Assembly: GCF_036075115.1 (NCBI RefSeq)
Contig: NZ_CP107958.1
Coordinates: forward strand, 3,224,001 to 3,288,000
Source of the DNA: Streptomyces sp. NBC_00377
Lineage (GTDB): Bacteria > Actinomycetota > Actinomycetes > Streptomycetales > Streptomycetaceae
Direction: 5' to 3'
DNA: 64,000 bases
Below are positions 53,854 to 62,947 of the stretch, in pieces. The notes below the pieces were generated by a model, which saw only the letters and a list, made by a program, of their open reading frames with translations, searched no databases and was not told the DNA's origin. Position 1 is the first letter of the stretch; each line of letters opens with the position of its first letter. Both the position numbers and the translations under genes were made by a program.

Positions 53854-56058
53854 TCAGTCCGCCTCGTCGCCCGTCCCCACCTCTTGGCCTGCGCAGATGG
53901 CCAGGACATCGGCTCCGTAGCGATGGAGCTTGCGCACGCCGACCCCCGGGATCCGAGCGAGCTCGCCCTCCTCCTCGGGGACGGTCTCGGCGATCGCCAT
54001 GAGCGTCTTGTCGGTGAAGACGCAGAACGCGGGCTGTCCCGCCCGCCGGGCCTGGACCGCCCGCCAGTCGCGCAGCCGTTCGTAGAGCCCCTCGTCCATG
54101 TCGGAGGGGCACTCCTCGCAGCGCATCAGCTTCATCTCGCCGGCGTCGGTCAGGGTGCGCCCGCAGACCCGGCAGCGGGCCGGCGTCCGCTGGGTCCGCC
54201 GCCGTACGACGGGGGCGCCCGCAGCGGCGCCGCCGAAGCCTCGCTCGATGCCTCCCCCGCCTCCTCCGCCACCACGCCCTGCCGCGGCGCCCGAGCCGGG
54301 GCGCAGACCGTCGAGGAAGCGGCTGGGCCGACGGCTCGGGCGGCCGCCCGGTGAACGGGAGAGCGCCCAGGAGACATGGAGGCGCTCACGGGCCCGGGTG
54401 ACCCCGACGTAGAGGAGCCGGCGCTCCTCCTCGATCTGCTCGTCGGTTCTGGCGTAGGTGATCGGCATCATGCCCTCGGCGACGCCGACCAGGAAGACGA
54501 CATCCCACTCCAGACCCTTGGCCGAGTGCAGGGAGGCCAGGGTGACCCCCTGGACGGTCGGGGCGTGCTGGGCGTTCGCCCGTTCGTCGAGCTCGGCCAC
54601 CAGGTCGGCGAGTGTGGCACCGGACTGTGCTGCGGCGAAGTCCTGCGCGAGGTTGACCAGCGCGGCCAGGGACTCCCAGCGTTCCCTGACAGCTCCGGAA
54701 CCGGCCGGCGGCTGCGGGGTCCAGCCCTCTCCCGAGAGGACGGCCCGGACCTGGGAGGGCAGGTCGACGGCGTCCTCCAGCAGGGCGTCGTTGCCGCCGA
54801 AGCGGGCCGCGCCGCGCAGGGCGACGCCCGCCTTGCGCACCTCGGGGCGGTCGAAGAAGCGCTCGGCCCCGCGCAGCTGGTAGGGGATCCCGAGGTCGGC
54901 GAGGGCCTGCTCGTAGGTCTCCGACTGCGCGTTGGTGCGGAACAGGACGGCGATCTCCGCGGCCGGGACCCCGGCGTCGAGGAGCTCGCGGATCCGGCGG
55001 GCCGCGCCCTCCGCCTCGGCGGGCTCGTCGGGGTACTCGGCGTAACCCGGCTCGGGTCCCGGGTCCCGCTGGGAGACCAGCTCCAGGCGGTGGTCGGCGG
55101 CGCGGCCGCTGGCCTGGGAGAGCAGACCGTTGGCGAGGTGGACGACCTGGGGGGTCGAGCGGTAGTCACGCACGAGCTTCACGACGGTGGCGCCGGGGTG
55201 ACGGGTGCGGAAGTCGAGCAGGTGGTCCGGGGTGGCTCCGGTGAAGGAGTAGATCGTCTGACTGGCGTCCCCCACCACGCACAGGTTGTCGCGCTCACCG
55301 AGCCACAGCTCGAGCAGCCGCTGCTGGAGGGGGCTGACGTCCTGGTACTCGTCGACCACGAAGTGCTGGTACTGGGCGCGGACCTGCTCGGCGATGTCCT
55401 GCCGGTCCTGCAACACGGCGACGGTCAGCAGCAGGACGTCCTCGAAGTCGATGACGCCGCGCTGCCTCTTGAGGTCCTCGTAGGCGGCGTAGAGCTGGGC
55501 GATCTCGGCCGGGTCGCGGGGGACCTCACGGCCGGCCTTGACGGCGGCCGGGGCGTAGTCGGCGGGGACGGTCTGGGTGACCTTGGACCACTCGATCTCC
55601 GCGGTGACGTCCCGCAGCTCACCCCGGTCGAGCCGGATGCGGCAGGCGGCCGCCGAGTCGGCGACGAGCTGGATCTTGCGGTCCACGAGCCGGGGCAGGG
55701 AACCACCGATCGCTTTCGGCCAGAAATACTGCAGCTGACGCAGGGCCGCGGAGTGGAAGGTGCGGGCCTGGACCCCCTGCGCGCCGAGCTGGCGCAGCCG
55801 GCCCCGCATCTCCCCGGCGGCCCGGTTGGTGAAGGTGACGGCCAGCACGCTGGAGGGGTGCAGGATGCCGGCGCGCACACCGTAGGCGATGCGGTGGGTG
55901 ATCGCCCGGGTCTTGCCCGTGCCCGCTCCCGCCAGCACGCACACCGGACCGTGCAGGGCGGTGGCCACCTCGCGCTGCTCGGGGTCGAGCCCTTCGAGCA
56001 CCGCGTCGGCCGAGTCCGGTACCTGCGGGAAAAGGGGGGAGTGCGTTGCTGCTGTCAC
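53854..56058 (-). CDS. uvrD2: ATP-dependent DNA helicase UvrD2
   Basis: Superfamily 1A 3'–5' helicase. The 734-residue protein has Walker A AGAGTGKTRAITHR (about 46–59), motif II VDEYQDVSP (about 239), motif III GDASQTIYSFTGA (about 270), motif V/VI GLEWDVVFLVG and VGVTRARERL. A Cys-rich zinc patch follows (CRVCGRTL and RCEEC). A C-terminal HRDC domain (about 660–730) distinguishes UvrD2. The GTG at 56056–56058 is my start. Homologue Rv3198c is essential in M. tuberculosis. It is divergent from the mycoredoxin gene with a sigma-R promoter between. Confidence 0.95.
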   Translation of the reverse strand: MTAATHSPLFPQVPDSADAVLEGLDPEQREVATALHGPVCVLAGAGTGKTRAITHRIAYGVRAGILHPSSVLAVTFTNRAAGEMRGRLRQLGAQGVQARTFHSAALRQLQYFWPKAIGGSLPRLVDRKIQLVADSAAACRIRLDRGELRDVTAEIEWSKVTQTVPADYAPAAVKAGREVPRDPAEIAQLYAAYEDLKRQRGVIDFEDVLLLTVAVLQDRQDIAEQVRAQYQHFVVDEYQDVSPLQQRLLELWLGERDNLCVVGDASQTIYSFTGATPDHLLDFRTRHPGATVVKLVRDYRSTPQVVHLANGLLSQASGRAADHRLELVSQRDPGPEPGYAEYPDEPAEAEGAARRIRELLDAGVPAAEIAVLFRTNAQSETYEQALADLGIPYQLRGAERFFDRPEVRKAGVALRGAARFGGNDALLEDAVDLPSQVRAVLSGEGWTPQPPAGSGAVRERWESLAALVNLAQDFAAAQSGATLADLVAELDERANAQHAPTVQGVTLASLHSAKGLEWDVVFLVGVAEGMMPITYARTDEQIEEERRLLYVGVTRARERLHVSWALSRSPGGRPSRRPSRFLDGLRPGSGAAAGRGGGGGGGGIERGFGGAAAGAPVVRRRTQRTPARCRVCGRTLTDAGEMKLMRCEECPSDMDEGLYERLRDWRAVQARRAGQPAFCVFTDKTLMAIAETVPEEEGELARIPGVGVRKLHRYGADVLAICAGQEVGTGDEAD

Positions 56059-56175
56059 ATGGCCATGCTGCCAGGTCGGCGGAGACGGGCGGGCCGGTTG
56101 TCCACAGGCGGGCCCTCGCGGTCGTACTAATGCGGCGCGTGTCACTCCCGGCTTCCGCACCGAACAGCGCCACGC

Positions 56176-56202
56176 GGGAATGGTGGCCCTTTCACGTACG
56201 TT
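56176..56202 (+). promoter_or_regulatory. Sigma-R-type promoter of the mycoredoxin gene
   Basis: GGGAAT (56176–56181) and GTT (56200–56202) are separated by exactly 18 bp, the SigR consensus spacing. It lies ~45 bp before the mycoredoxin start and would place that gene in the thiol-stress regulon whose master genes are also in this window. Confidence 0.85.
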
Positions 56203-56252
56203 CCCCTCCTGCGGCCACCTGTTCCCCGACCCGCCGAAGGAGCACAAGAGAC

Positions 56253-56510
56253 ATGCTGGGCACTGTGACGATGTACAGCACCACGTGGTGCGGCTACTGC
56301 CAGCGGCTGAAGAAGCAGCTCGACCGCGAGGGCATCGGATACACCGAGATCAACATCGAGCAGGACCCGGAGTCCGCGGCGTTCGTGGAGAAGGCGAATG
56401 GCGGAAACCAGACGGTCCCGACCGTTCGGGTAGTGCCCTCCTCGGGCGGCAACGAGGTCGTGATGACGAACCCGAGCCTTGCCCAGGTGAAGCAGGCTCT
56501 CGCGGTCTGA
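56253..56510 (+). CDS. mrx1: Mycoredoxin 1
   Basis: Glutaredoxin-fold protein that reduces mycothiol-protein mixed disulphides. The 85-residue protein has the active site WCGYC (about 12–16), TVPTV (cis-Pro loop, about 54–58) and a GGNEVVMTNPS turn. CGYC is the mycoredoxin type rather than CPYC. The ATG at 56253 begins MLGTVTMYSTTWCGYC. It is divergent from uvrD2, and its mycobacterial homologue Rv3198A holds the same position. Confidence 0.94.
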   Translation: MLGTVTMYSTTWCGYCQRLKKQLDREGIGYTEINIEQDPESAAFVEKANGGNQTVPTVRVVPSSGGNEVVMTNPSLAQVKQALAV

Positions 56511-56614
56511 CGCTCCCCAGCGCTGCGGCCCCCTCCGGTCATGGTCACCGCACGAACCACTTGCCGGCGCAGGTGAAGCAGAAGATCGGCGTGTGCGTGC
56601 AGCGGTAGCGCACC

Positions 56615-56645
56615 GGGCGGCCCCCGAGGTTTTCGGGGGCCGCCC
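56615..56645. terminator. Terminator between mrx1 and nudC
   Basis: A perfect 12-bp stem (GGGCGGCCCCCG and CGGGGGCCGCCC) with a 7-nt loop followed by TTTT on the plus strand. It serves two convergent genes. Confidence 0.9.
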
Positions 56646-56660
56646 TTTTCACGCCGTGGG

Positions 56661-57605
56661 TCAGGTGAAGCTGCGGGTGGGCAGCGGCTTGCCGTACCAG
56701 AGCTCGATCAGCCGGGCCGCGATGGAGATGCCGTAGGGGGGCAGCACCTCGCCGGACTCGAAGGCGGCGCCGAGTTCGTCGCGGGAGAACCAGCGGGCCT
56801 CGTGGATCTCGTCGCCGTCCACCTCGATGTCGGTGGACGTGGCGCGGGCCGTGAAGCCCAGCATGAGGCTGGACGGGAAGGGCCAGGGCTGGCTGGCGAC
56901 GTAGTCGACCTGGCCGACGGTGATGCCGGCTTCCTCGAAGACCTCGCGGCGCACGGACTGCTCGATGGACTCACCGGGCTCGACGAAGCCGGCGAGGGTC
57001 GAGAAGCGTCCCTCCGGCCAGTGGACCTGGCGGCCTAGGAGGATGCGGTCCTCCTCGTCCGTGACCGCCATGATCACGGCGGGGTCGGTGCGCGGGTAGT
57101 GCTCGGCGCCGCAGGCGGGGCAGCGGCGGATGTGGCCGGCCGCGGCGATCACCGTGCGCTCGCCGCAGCGGGAGCAGAAGCGGTGCAGGCGCTGCCAGTT
57201 CTCCAGGGCGACCGCGTGGACCATCAGCCCCGTGTCGCGCGGCGACAGCAGCAGGCCGGCCTCGCGCAGTCCCGCCGGGCGGGCGGACTGGTCGATACGG
57301 CCGGGCAGCGCGTCCTTCTGGAGGGCGAAGTAGCTGACGCCGTCCTCGTCGGTGCCCAGGAAGTAACGGTGCGCCTCGGTGAGGGGCGCCTCGAACGACG
57401 GGGTCATGACGAGTTCGGTGTGGCCGTCGGAGGTCTCGTCGATGAGGACCTGACCGCCGGAGACGACGAAGCAACGCGTGGTGGGGTGGCTCCACGCGGC
57501 GGCGAGCCACGCCTCGTCGAGCCGGTGGTGGGCGGCCCGGTCGACACCGCTGGGCGCGGTGAGCGAGATGGGTCGATCGGCGTTCTGGTCGGTCCAGGTG
57601 GTCAC
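56661..57605 (-). CDS. nudC: NADH pyrophosphatase (NudC)
   Basis: Cleaves NAD(H) to NMN and AMP and removes NAD caps from RNA. The 314-residue protein has a four-Cys zinc site (CSRCGERT and CPACGAEHYP, about 144–168) and the NUDIX box (GFVEPGES then REVFEEAGI, about 206–229). It also has the diagnostic SQPWPFPSSLM (about 240). It starts at GTG 57603–57605. In mycobacteria it is Rv3199c, next to mrx1 and the AdnAB genes, as here. Confidence 0.95.
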   Translation of the reverse strand: MTTWTDQNADRPISLTAPSGVDRAAHHRLDEAWLAAAWSHPTTRCFVVSGGQVLIDETSDGHTELVMTPSFEAPLTEAHRYFLGTDEDGVSYFALQKDALPGRIDQSARPAGLREAGLLLSPRDTGLMVHAVALENWQRLHRFCSRCGERTVIAAAGHIRRCPACGAEHYPRTDPAVIMAVTDEEDRILLGRQVHWPEGRFSTLAGFVEPGESIEQSVRREVFEEAGITVGQVDYVASQPWPFPSSLMLGFTARATSTDIEVDGDEIHEARWFSRDELGAAFESGEVLPPYGISIAARLIELWYGKPLPTRSFT

Positions 57606-57757
57606 GGGTACTTCCAACTCCCCCGGTGGAACGGTTGTTTCGGCGGGCGGTTCAGCGGGACGTACGGCAGAGGACCGGTTCCGGTGCGGTGTCGCGGTGC
57701 GGGGCGGCCTGTCCAGTGTGCCCCGCGCGCGTGTCCCGTCCGGACCGAGCGGGGGCG

Positions 57758-59170
57758 TCAGGGCGCACGGCGCCAGTTCTCGGAGAGGTCGCTCCAGAGG
57801 TACGCGGTGGTCTCGACGCCTTTCATCAGGAGATCCAGCTCGACCTTCTCGTTCGGCGCGTGCCAGCCGTCCGAGGGGACGGAGATGCCGAGGAAGAGCA
57901 CCGGAGCGCCGAGGACTTCCTGAAGGTCGGCGGCGGGTCCGGAGCCGCCCTCCCGGGTGAAGCGGACAGGCCCCCCGAAGGCGCGGCCCATGGCGCGGGC
58001 CACGGACTGCAGGGCCGGGTGGTCGAGCGGGGTCAGGCACGGTCGTGTGGCCGGGCTGAACGTGATCTCGTGCCGGATGCCGGCGGGCAGCTGCTCGGCG
58101 GCCCAGGCGCGGACGGCCTTCTCCACGTGCTCGGGGTCCTGGCCGGCGACCAGCCGGAACGAGAGCTTCACGAAGGCCGAGGACGGGATGACCGTCTTGC
58201 TGCCGGGGCCCTGGTAGCCGCCGCCGATGCCGTTGACCTCGGCGGTGGGACGGGCCCAGACGCGCTCCAGGGTGGTGTGTCCGGCCTCGCCGTGCGTGGC
58301 GTGCGACCTGGCGGTGCGCAGCCACTGCTCCTCGTCGAACGGCAGCTCGGCGAAGAGCCGGCGCTCGCGGTCGGTCAGCTCGACGATGCCGTCGTAGAAG
58401 CCGGGAACCGCCACGCGCGCGTGCTCGTCGTGCAGGGCGGCGACGAGACGGGCGGCCGCGGTGGCCGGGTTGGGTACGGCGCCTCCGAAGGAGCCCGAGT
58501 GGATGTCCTGGTCGGGCCCGGAGAGCCGGATCTCGCACTCGGCGAGGCCGCGCATGCCGGTGCAGACGGTGGGGGTGTCCTCGGACCACATTCCGGTGTC
58601 GGAGACGATCACCGCGTCCGCGGCCAGCCGCCCCGCCCGCTCCTCGACCAGCGCGCGGAAGTTCGGGGAGCTGGACTCCTCCTCGCCCTCGATCAGCAGC
58701 TTGAGGCCGACGGCCGGCGTGCGGCGGCCGGTGGCGGCGAGGTGGGCGCGGATTCCGAGGGTGTGGAAGAAGACCTGGCCCTTGTCGTCGGCCGCGCCCC
58801 GCGCGTACAGGCGGTTGCCGCGGATCACGGGCTCGAAGGGGTCGGTGTCCCAGCCGTCCTCGCGAGCGGCGGGCTGCACGTCGTGATGTCCGTAGACGAG
58901 GACGGTGGGGGCCTGCGGATCGCCGGAGGGCCACTCCGCGTAGACGGCCGGCGCGCCCGGCGTCTGCCAGACCTCGACGGTGGGGAAGCCGGTCTCCTTG
59001 AGCTTGGCCGCGAGCCAGTCCGCGCTGCGCCGTACGTCGGGGGCGTGGTCGGGCTGCGCCGACACCGACGGGATGCGCAGCCACTCCGCGAGGTCGTCGA
59101 GGAAGGCGGCGCGGTGCTGCTCGATGTATGTGCGGACGGCGCTGACGGCACTGTCAACGGTATGGCTCAT
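57758..59170 (-). CDS. M20-family dipeptidase
   Basis: A 470-residue cytoplasmic metallopeptidase. Zinc-site motifs are VYGHHDVQPA (about 92–101) with the catalytic Asp, EGEEESSSPNF (about 152–162) and a C-terminal His region (GTLFLGIS-like segment). The lid domain lies at about 190–310. Family members cleave dipeptides such as beta-Ala-His or Xaa-His; substrate here unknown. The ATG at 59168–59170 begins MSHTVDSAVSAVRTYIEQ. It lies 10 bp after the AdnB-like gene and may be co-transcribed. Confidence 0.9.
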   Translation of the reverse strand: MSHTVDSAVSAVRTYIEQHRAAFLDDLAEWLRIPSVSAQPDHAPDVRRSADWLAAKLKETGFPTVEVWQTPGAPAVYAEWPSGDPQAPTVLVYGHHDVQPAAREDGWDTDPFEPVIRGNRLYARGAADDKGQVFFHTLGIRAHLAATGRRTPAVGLKLLIEGEEESSSPNFRALVEERAGRLAADAVIVSDTGMWSEDTPTVCTGMRGLAECEIRLSGPDQDIHSGSFGGAVPNPATAAARLVAALHDEHARVAVPGFYDGIVELTDRERRLFAELPFDEEQWLRTARSHATHGEAGHTTLERVWARPTAEVNGIGGGYQGPGSKTVIPSSAFVKLSFRLVAGQDPEHVEKAVRAWAAEQLPAGIRHEITFSPATRPCLTPLDHPALQSVARAMGRAFGGPVRFTREGGSGPAADLQEVLGAPVLFLGISVPSDGWHAPNEKVELDLLMKGVETTAYLWSDLSENWRRAP

Positions 59171-59180
59171 GGTCACGAGC

Positions 59181-62100
59181 CTATCGGCCCGCGCCGACAT
59201 CCTCGCCGGGCCCTTGGGCGGCGTCCGCTCGCGCTGCCTCTGCGCCGTGCTCGTCCGCGGCGCTCGTTTCCCCGGTCAGCAGGCGCTCCAGGGCGGCACG
59301 GCCGGGCAGACCCGGCGGTCGTACGACCTCTCCGGTACGTACGTAGAGGAACGCCGCTGTGACGGATTCTACGGGCACACCCTGCTGCTCGGCCCAGGCG
59401 AGCCGGTAGAGGGCGAGCTGGAGGGGATCGGCGGTGCGGGCCCGGTGGGTCTTCCAGTCGACGATGTCGTAGGTGGCCGAGTCCGCGTCGCCCTCTTTGT
59501 AGACGGCGTCGATACGGCCCCGTACGACGCGACCGGCCAGGGCGAGCTGGAAGGGGGCCTCGACGCGGTAGGGCGTGCGGTGGGCGTACTCGGTGCGCTC
59601 GAAGGCTTCCTTGAGGGCTTCGAGGTCGCGCTCGTCGGCGATCTCGGCGTCCTGGCCGGGCAGCTCGTGCGGCTCGAGCAGGGGGAGCGTCAACTCCTCG
59701 AAGCGGGCCTCCACCCATGCGTGGAAGCGGGTGCCCCGGCGCGCGGCCGGTTGCGGGGGGCGTGGCATGGGACGTGCGAGCTCCTGCGCGAGGCCGTCCG
59801 GGTCGGCGGCGAGCCGCAGCACCTGCGAGGCGGTCAGGGTCGTGGGCAGGGGTACGTCGGTGACGCTGCGGCGGGTGCGCAGCAGTTCGCCGGCGAGCGC
59901 GTCGAGGTCACGGTCCCAGGAGGCGACGGCGCGGGCTTCCTCGGGGGTGAGGGAGGTCCGGCGCGGGCGGCTCGCCGCACGCCCGGGAGCCGTGGCCTGG
60001 TGGGGCACGGCGGGGCGGCCGGAGGACCACGGGCCCTGGCCGGCGGTGTCCTCCGGATGCGGGGGGCGGTCGAAGGGGACGTTCTCGTGGGGCACGTCCT
60101 CGTTCGGCACGTCTGTGTGGGGCGCGTCTGTGGGGGGCACGTCCTCGAAGCGCGTGTCCTCGAACGGATCGGACTCGCCGTACGGCGGCTCGTCGTCCGG
60201 GGGGCCGCCGTACCCGGGTTCGTCGTAGTGCGGCTCTTGGGCGAGTTCGTCCTCGTCCGGCGGTGGGGGCCAGTCCGGGTCGTCGTAGGTGTCCGGGTCG
60301 TGGGTGGCGTCCGAGTGGCCGTCCTGATGCGAGGCGACGTCGTCCAGGTGGGCGAGGACGGTCTCGGCGGCGGCCCGACGGCGGGCGAGGGCGTCGTCGT
60401 CCAGGGGGAGCGGCCAGACCTGGTCGGCCGTCGCCGCGTGCAGGACGGGGTTCTCCTCGTCCTCCTCCGGTTCGTCCGCCCAGACCTCGATCTCGCCGTG
60501 GCCGGCCGCGCAGTGCTCGTACAGCTCCTGGAGGAAGTCGGACGGGCCGCGGGGCTTCTTCTGGGTGGGGCCCCACCAGTGGCCGGAGCCCAGGAGCAGG
60601 GAGCGGGGGCGGGTGAAGGTGACGTAGCCGAGGCGGAGTTCCTCGGTGTGCTGGTGGTCCTTCATGGCCTCGTGGAAGGCCTTCATGCCCCGCGCGTCCC
60701 AGGAGCCGAGGTCGGGGAGGGTGGCTGCGTCACCGCGCAGTCCGTGCGGCAGCACCTTGGCCTGGGCGGTCCACTTCTCGCGGCCCTGGCTGCTGGGGAA
60801 GGTCCCGCTGACCAGGCCGGGGACGGCGACGACGTCCCACTCCAGGCCCTTGGACTTGTGGGCGGTGAGCACCTTGACGGTGTTCTCGCCGCCGGGGAGG
60901 GCGTTGTCGAGGCCCTTCTCGTACTGTGCGGCGGTGCGCAGGAAGCCGAGGAAGGCCAGCAGGCTCGCCTGGCTCTCGCTCGCGGCGAAGGAGGCGGCGA
61001 TGTCGAGGAAGTTGGACAGCGTCTCGCGGCGCCGCGCGGCGAGGGCGTGGGGCGAAGCCGACAGTTCGACCTCGAGGCCGGTCACGGCGAGGACGCGGTG
61101 CAGGACGTCCATCAGGGGGTCGGCCAGGGACCGGCGCAGGTCGCGCAGTTCGGTGGCGAGTCGCGCGAACCGCACGCGCGCGTCCGGCGAGAAGGGCAGC
61201 CCGTCGTCGTCCCCGGTACCGCCGTCGCTGTAGAGGGGCGTCTCCAGGAAGGTGTCGAGGGCGTCCGCGAGCGATATCACCTCGGAGGGGTCGACCCCCT
61301 CGACGGCCTCGGCGAGGCGTCGGTCCCGGTCGTCGTCTGCGCCGCCGCGCGCGTGGCCGACGAGCAGCCGTGCCCGTCGGCCCAGGAGAGCGAGGTCGCG
61401 GGGGCCGATGCGCCAGCGCGGGCCGCTGAGCAGGCGGACCAGCGAGGCGTTGGCGCCGGGGTCCTGGAGGACCTCGCAGACGGCGACCAGGTCGGCGACC
61501 TCGGGCAGGTGCAGGAGGCCGGAGAGACCGACGACCTCGACGGGGACGTCCCGGGCGACCAGCGCGGCCTGGATCTGCGCGAAGTCGGTGGCCGTGCGGC
61601 ACAGGACGGCGATCTCGCCGGGGGCCTTTCCGGTGCGCACGAGGTGGGCGACGGAGTCGGCGATCCAGTCCATCTCCTCGGCGTGGGTGTTCAGGAGGGC
61701 GCAGCGGACCGCTCCGTCGCGTTCGGCGCCGGGGGCAGGGCGCAGCGCCTCCACGCCCGCGTGCATGGCGCGCAGGGGCTCGGCGAGGCCGTTGGCGAGG
61801 TCCAGGAGGCGGCCGCCGCTGCGGCGGTTCTCGCTGAGCGACTGGCGTCGTGCCGTGCTTCCGTCGGCATGCGCGAAGTGTTCGGGGAAGTCGTCGAGGT
61901 TGGCGACGGAGGCGCCGCGCCAGCCGTAGATGGCCTGGCACGGGTCGCCGACGGCGGTCACGGGGTGCCCGGTGCCGCCGCCGAAGAGACCGGCCAGGAG
62001 GATGCGCTGGGCCACCGACGTGTCCTGGTACTCGTCGAGGAGGACCACCCGGAACTGCTCGCGCAGGATCGGGCCCACCTCCGGGACCTGGGCGAGCCGG

Positions 62101-62843
62101 GCTGCCAGGGCGATCTGGTCGCCGAAGTCGAGGAGGTCGCGCTCGCGCTTGGCTGTCCGGTAGCGCAGCACCAGGTCGGCCAGTTCGCGCCGGGCGGCGG
62201 CCGTCTCGGGCACCTTGCGCAGGTCCGCGTTGGTGAGCCTGGCGCCCTCCAGGCCGCTGAGCAGTGCGGCGTCCCACGCGCGCAGGTCCTCGGGGCGCAC
62301 GAGGTGCTCGGCGAGTTCGGCGTCGAGTGCGAGGAGGTCGCTGATCAGGTCGGCGAAGGACCGGGTGAGCGACGGGTAGGGGCCGGGGGCCTCGCGCAGC
62401 ACGCGCGCGGCGAGCTGGTAGCGGGTGGCGTCGGCGAGCAGACGGGACGTGGGCTCCAGGCCGATGCGCAGGCCGTGGTCGGTCAGGAGGCGGCCCGCGA
62501 AGGCGTGATAGGTGGAGATCACCGGCTCGCCCGGCGGGTTGTCCGGATCGATGACGTCGGGGTCGGTGACGCCTGCCCTGATCAGTGCCTTGCGGACGCG
62601 CTCGGCGAGTTCTCCGGCGGCCTTGTTGGTGAAGGTGAGGCCGAGGACCTGGTCGGGAGCGACCTGGCCGGTGCCGACCAGCCACACCACGCGTGCGGCC
62701 ATCACCGTCGTCTTGCCCGACCCGGCTCCGGCCACGATCACCTGCGGGGCGGGCGGCGCGATGATGCAGGCCGTCTGCTCCGGGGTGAAGGGAATCCCGA
62801 GGAGCTCCTTGAGCTGCTCGGGATCACTGATACGGGCGGGCAT
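59181..62843 (-). CDS. adnB: AdnB-type helicase–nuclease subunit
   Basis: Subunit of the actinobacterial AdnAB double-strand-break resection machine. The 1220-residue protein has Walker A AGAGSGKTTVMAARV (about 38–52), LLDEYQDTSVAQ (about 268) and GDPCQAIYGWRGAS (about 296), a helicase C-lobe to ~720, and a C-terminal RecB-type nuclease (about 1010–1200) with the catalytic DIVDWKTH intact. Between them (about 800–930) is an acidic, disordered, repetitive linker. It starts at ATG 62841–62843, 104 bp after the upstream adnA-like gene. In M. tuberculosis the pair is Rv3201c–Rv3202c. Confidence 0.93.
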   Translation of the reverse strand: MPARISDPEQLKELLGIPFTPEQTACIIAPPAPQVIVAGAGSGKTTVMAARVVWLVGTGQVAPDQVLGLTFTNKAAGELAERVRKALIRAGVTDPDVIDPDNPPGEPVISTYHAFAGRLLTDHGLRIGLEPTSRLLADATRYQLAARVLREAPGPYPSLTRSFADLISDLLALDAELAEHLVRPEDLRAWDAALLSGLEGARLTNADLRKVPETAAARRELADLVLRYRTAKRERDLLDFGDQIALAARLAQVPEVGPILREQFRVVLLDEYQDTSVAQRILLAGLFGGGTGHPVTAVGDPCQAIYGWRGASVANLDDFPEHFAHADGSTARRQSLSENRRSGGRLLDLANGLAEPLRAMHAGVEALRPAPGAERDGAVRCALLNTHAEEMDWIADSVAHLVRTGKAPGEIAVLCRTATDFAQIQAALVARDVPVEVVGLSGLLHLPEVADLVAVCEVLQDPGANASLVRLLSGPRWRIGPRDLALLGRRARLLVGHARGGADDDRDRRLAEAVEGVDPSEVISLADALDTFLETPLYSDGGTGDDDGLPFSPDARVRFARLATELRDLRRSLADPLMDVLHRVLAVTGLEVELSASPHALAARRRETLSNFLDIAASFAASESQASLLAFLGFLRTAAQYEKGLDNALPGGENTVKVLTAHKSKGLEWDVVAVPGLVSGTFPSSQGREKWTAQAKVLPHGLRGDAATLPDLGSWDARGMKAFHEAMKDHQHTEELRLGYVTFTRPRSLLLGSGHWWGPTQKKPRGPSDFLQELYEHCAAGHGEIEVWADEPEEDEENPVLHAATADQVWPLPLDDDALARRRAAAETVLAHLDDVASHQDGHSDATHDPDTYDDPDWPPPPDEDELAQEPHYDEPGYGGPPDDEPPYGESDPFEDTRFEDVPPTDAPHTDVPNEDVPHENVPFDRPPHPEDTAGQGPWSSGRPAVPHQATAPGRAASRPRRTSLTPEEARAVASWDRDLDALAGELLRTRRSVTDVPLPTTLTASQVLRLAADPDGLAQELARPMPRPPQPAARRGTRFHAWVEARFEELTLPLLEPHELPGQDAEIADERDLEALKEAFERTEYAHRTPYRVEAPFQLALAGRVVRGRIDAVYKEGDADSATYDIVDWKTHRARTADPLQLALYRLAWAEQQGVPVESVTAAFLYVRTGEVVRPPGLPGRAALERLLTGETSAADEHGAEAARADAAQGPGEDVGAGR
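59995..60330 (-). repeat. In-frame repeats coding the acidic linker of AdnB
   Basis: The gene segment encodes a run of Asp/Glu/Pro with repeated units such as FEDVPP, TDAPHT, DVPNED and VPHENVPF, and DDEPPYGES/DEPGYGGPP-type blocks. At DNA level the 18-bp-like unit around CACGTC…GGCACGTC recurs between about 60085 and 60150. It is a coding minisatellite in a disordered linker. Confidence 0.7.
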
Positions 62844-62947
62844 GGGGAGAGGCTAGCGGCGGGCACCGACAGTCGATGACAAATCGCCTGCGAGGATCGA
62901 GAGAAGCGCAGGTCAGCGCGTGTGGTGCGGTCCGTCACACGGTTCTG

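Noticed and set aside
58980..62879. A 1299-codon plus-strand frame opposite adnB
   Set aside because: Shadow frame: very Gly/Val/Glu/Gln-rich, no start signal, and the opposite strand has complete helicase and nuclease motifs.
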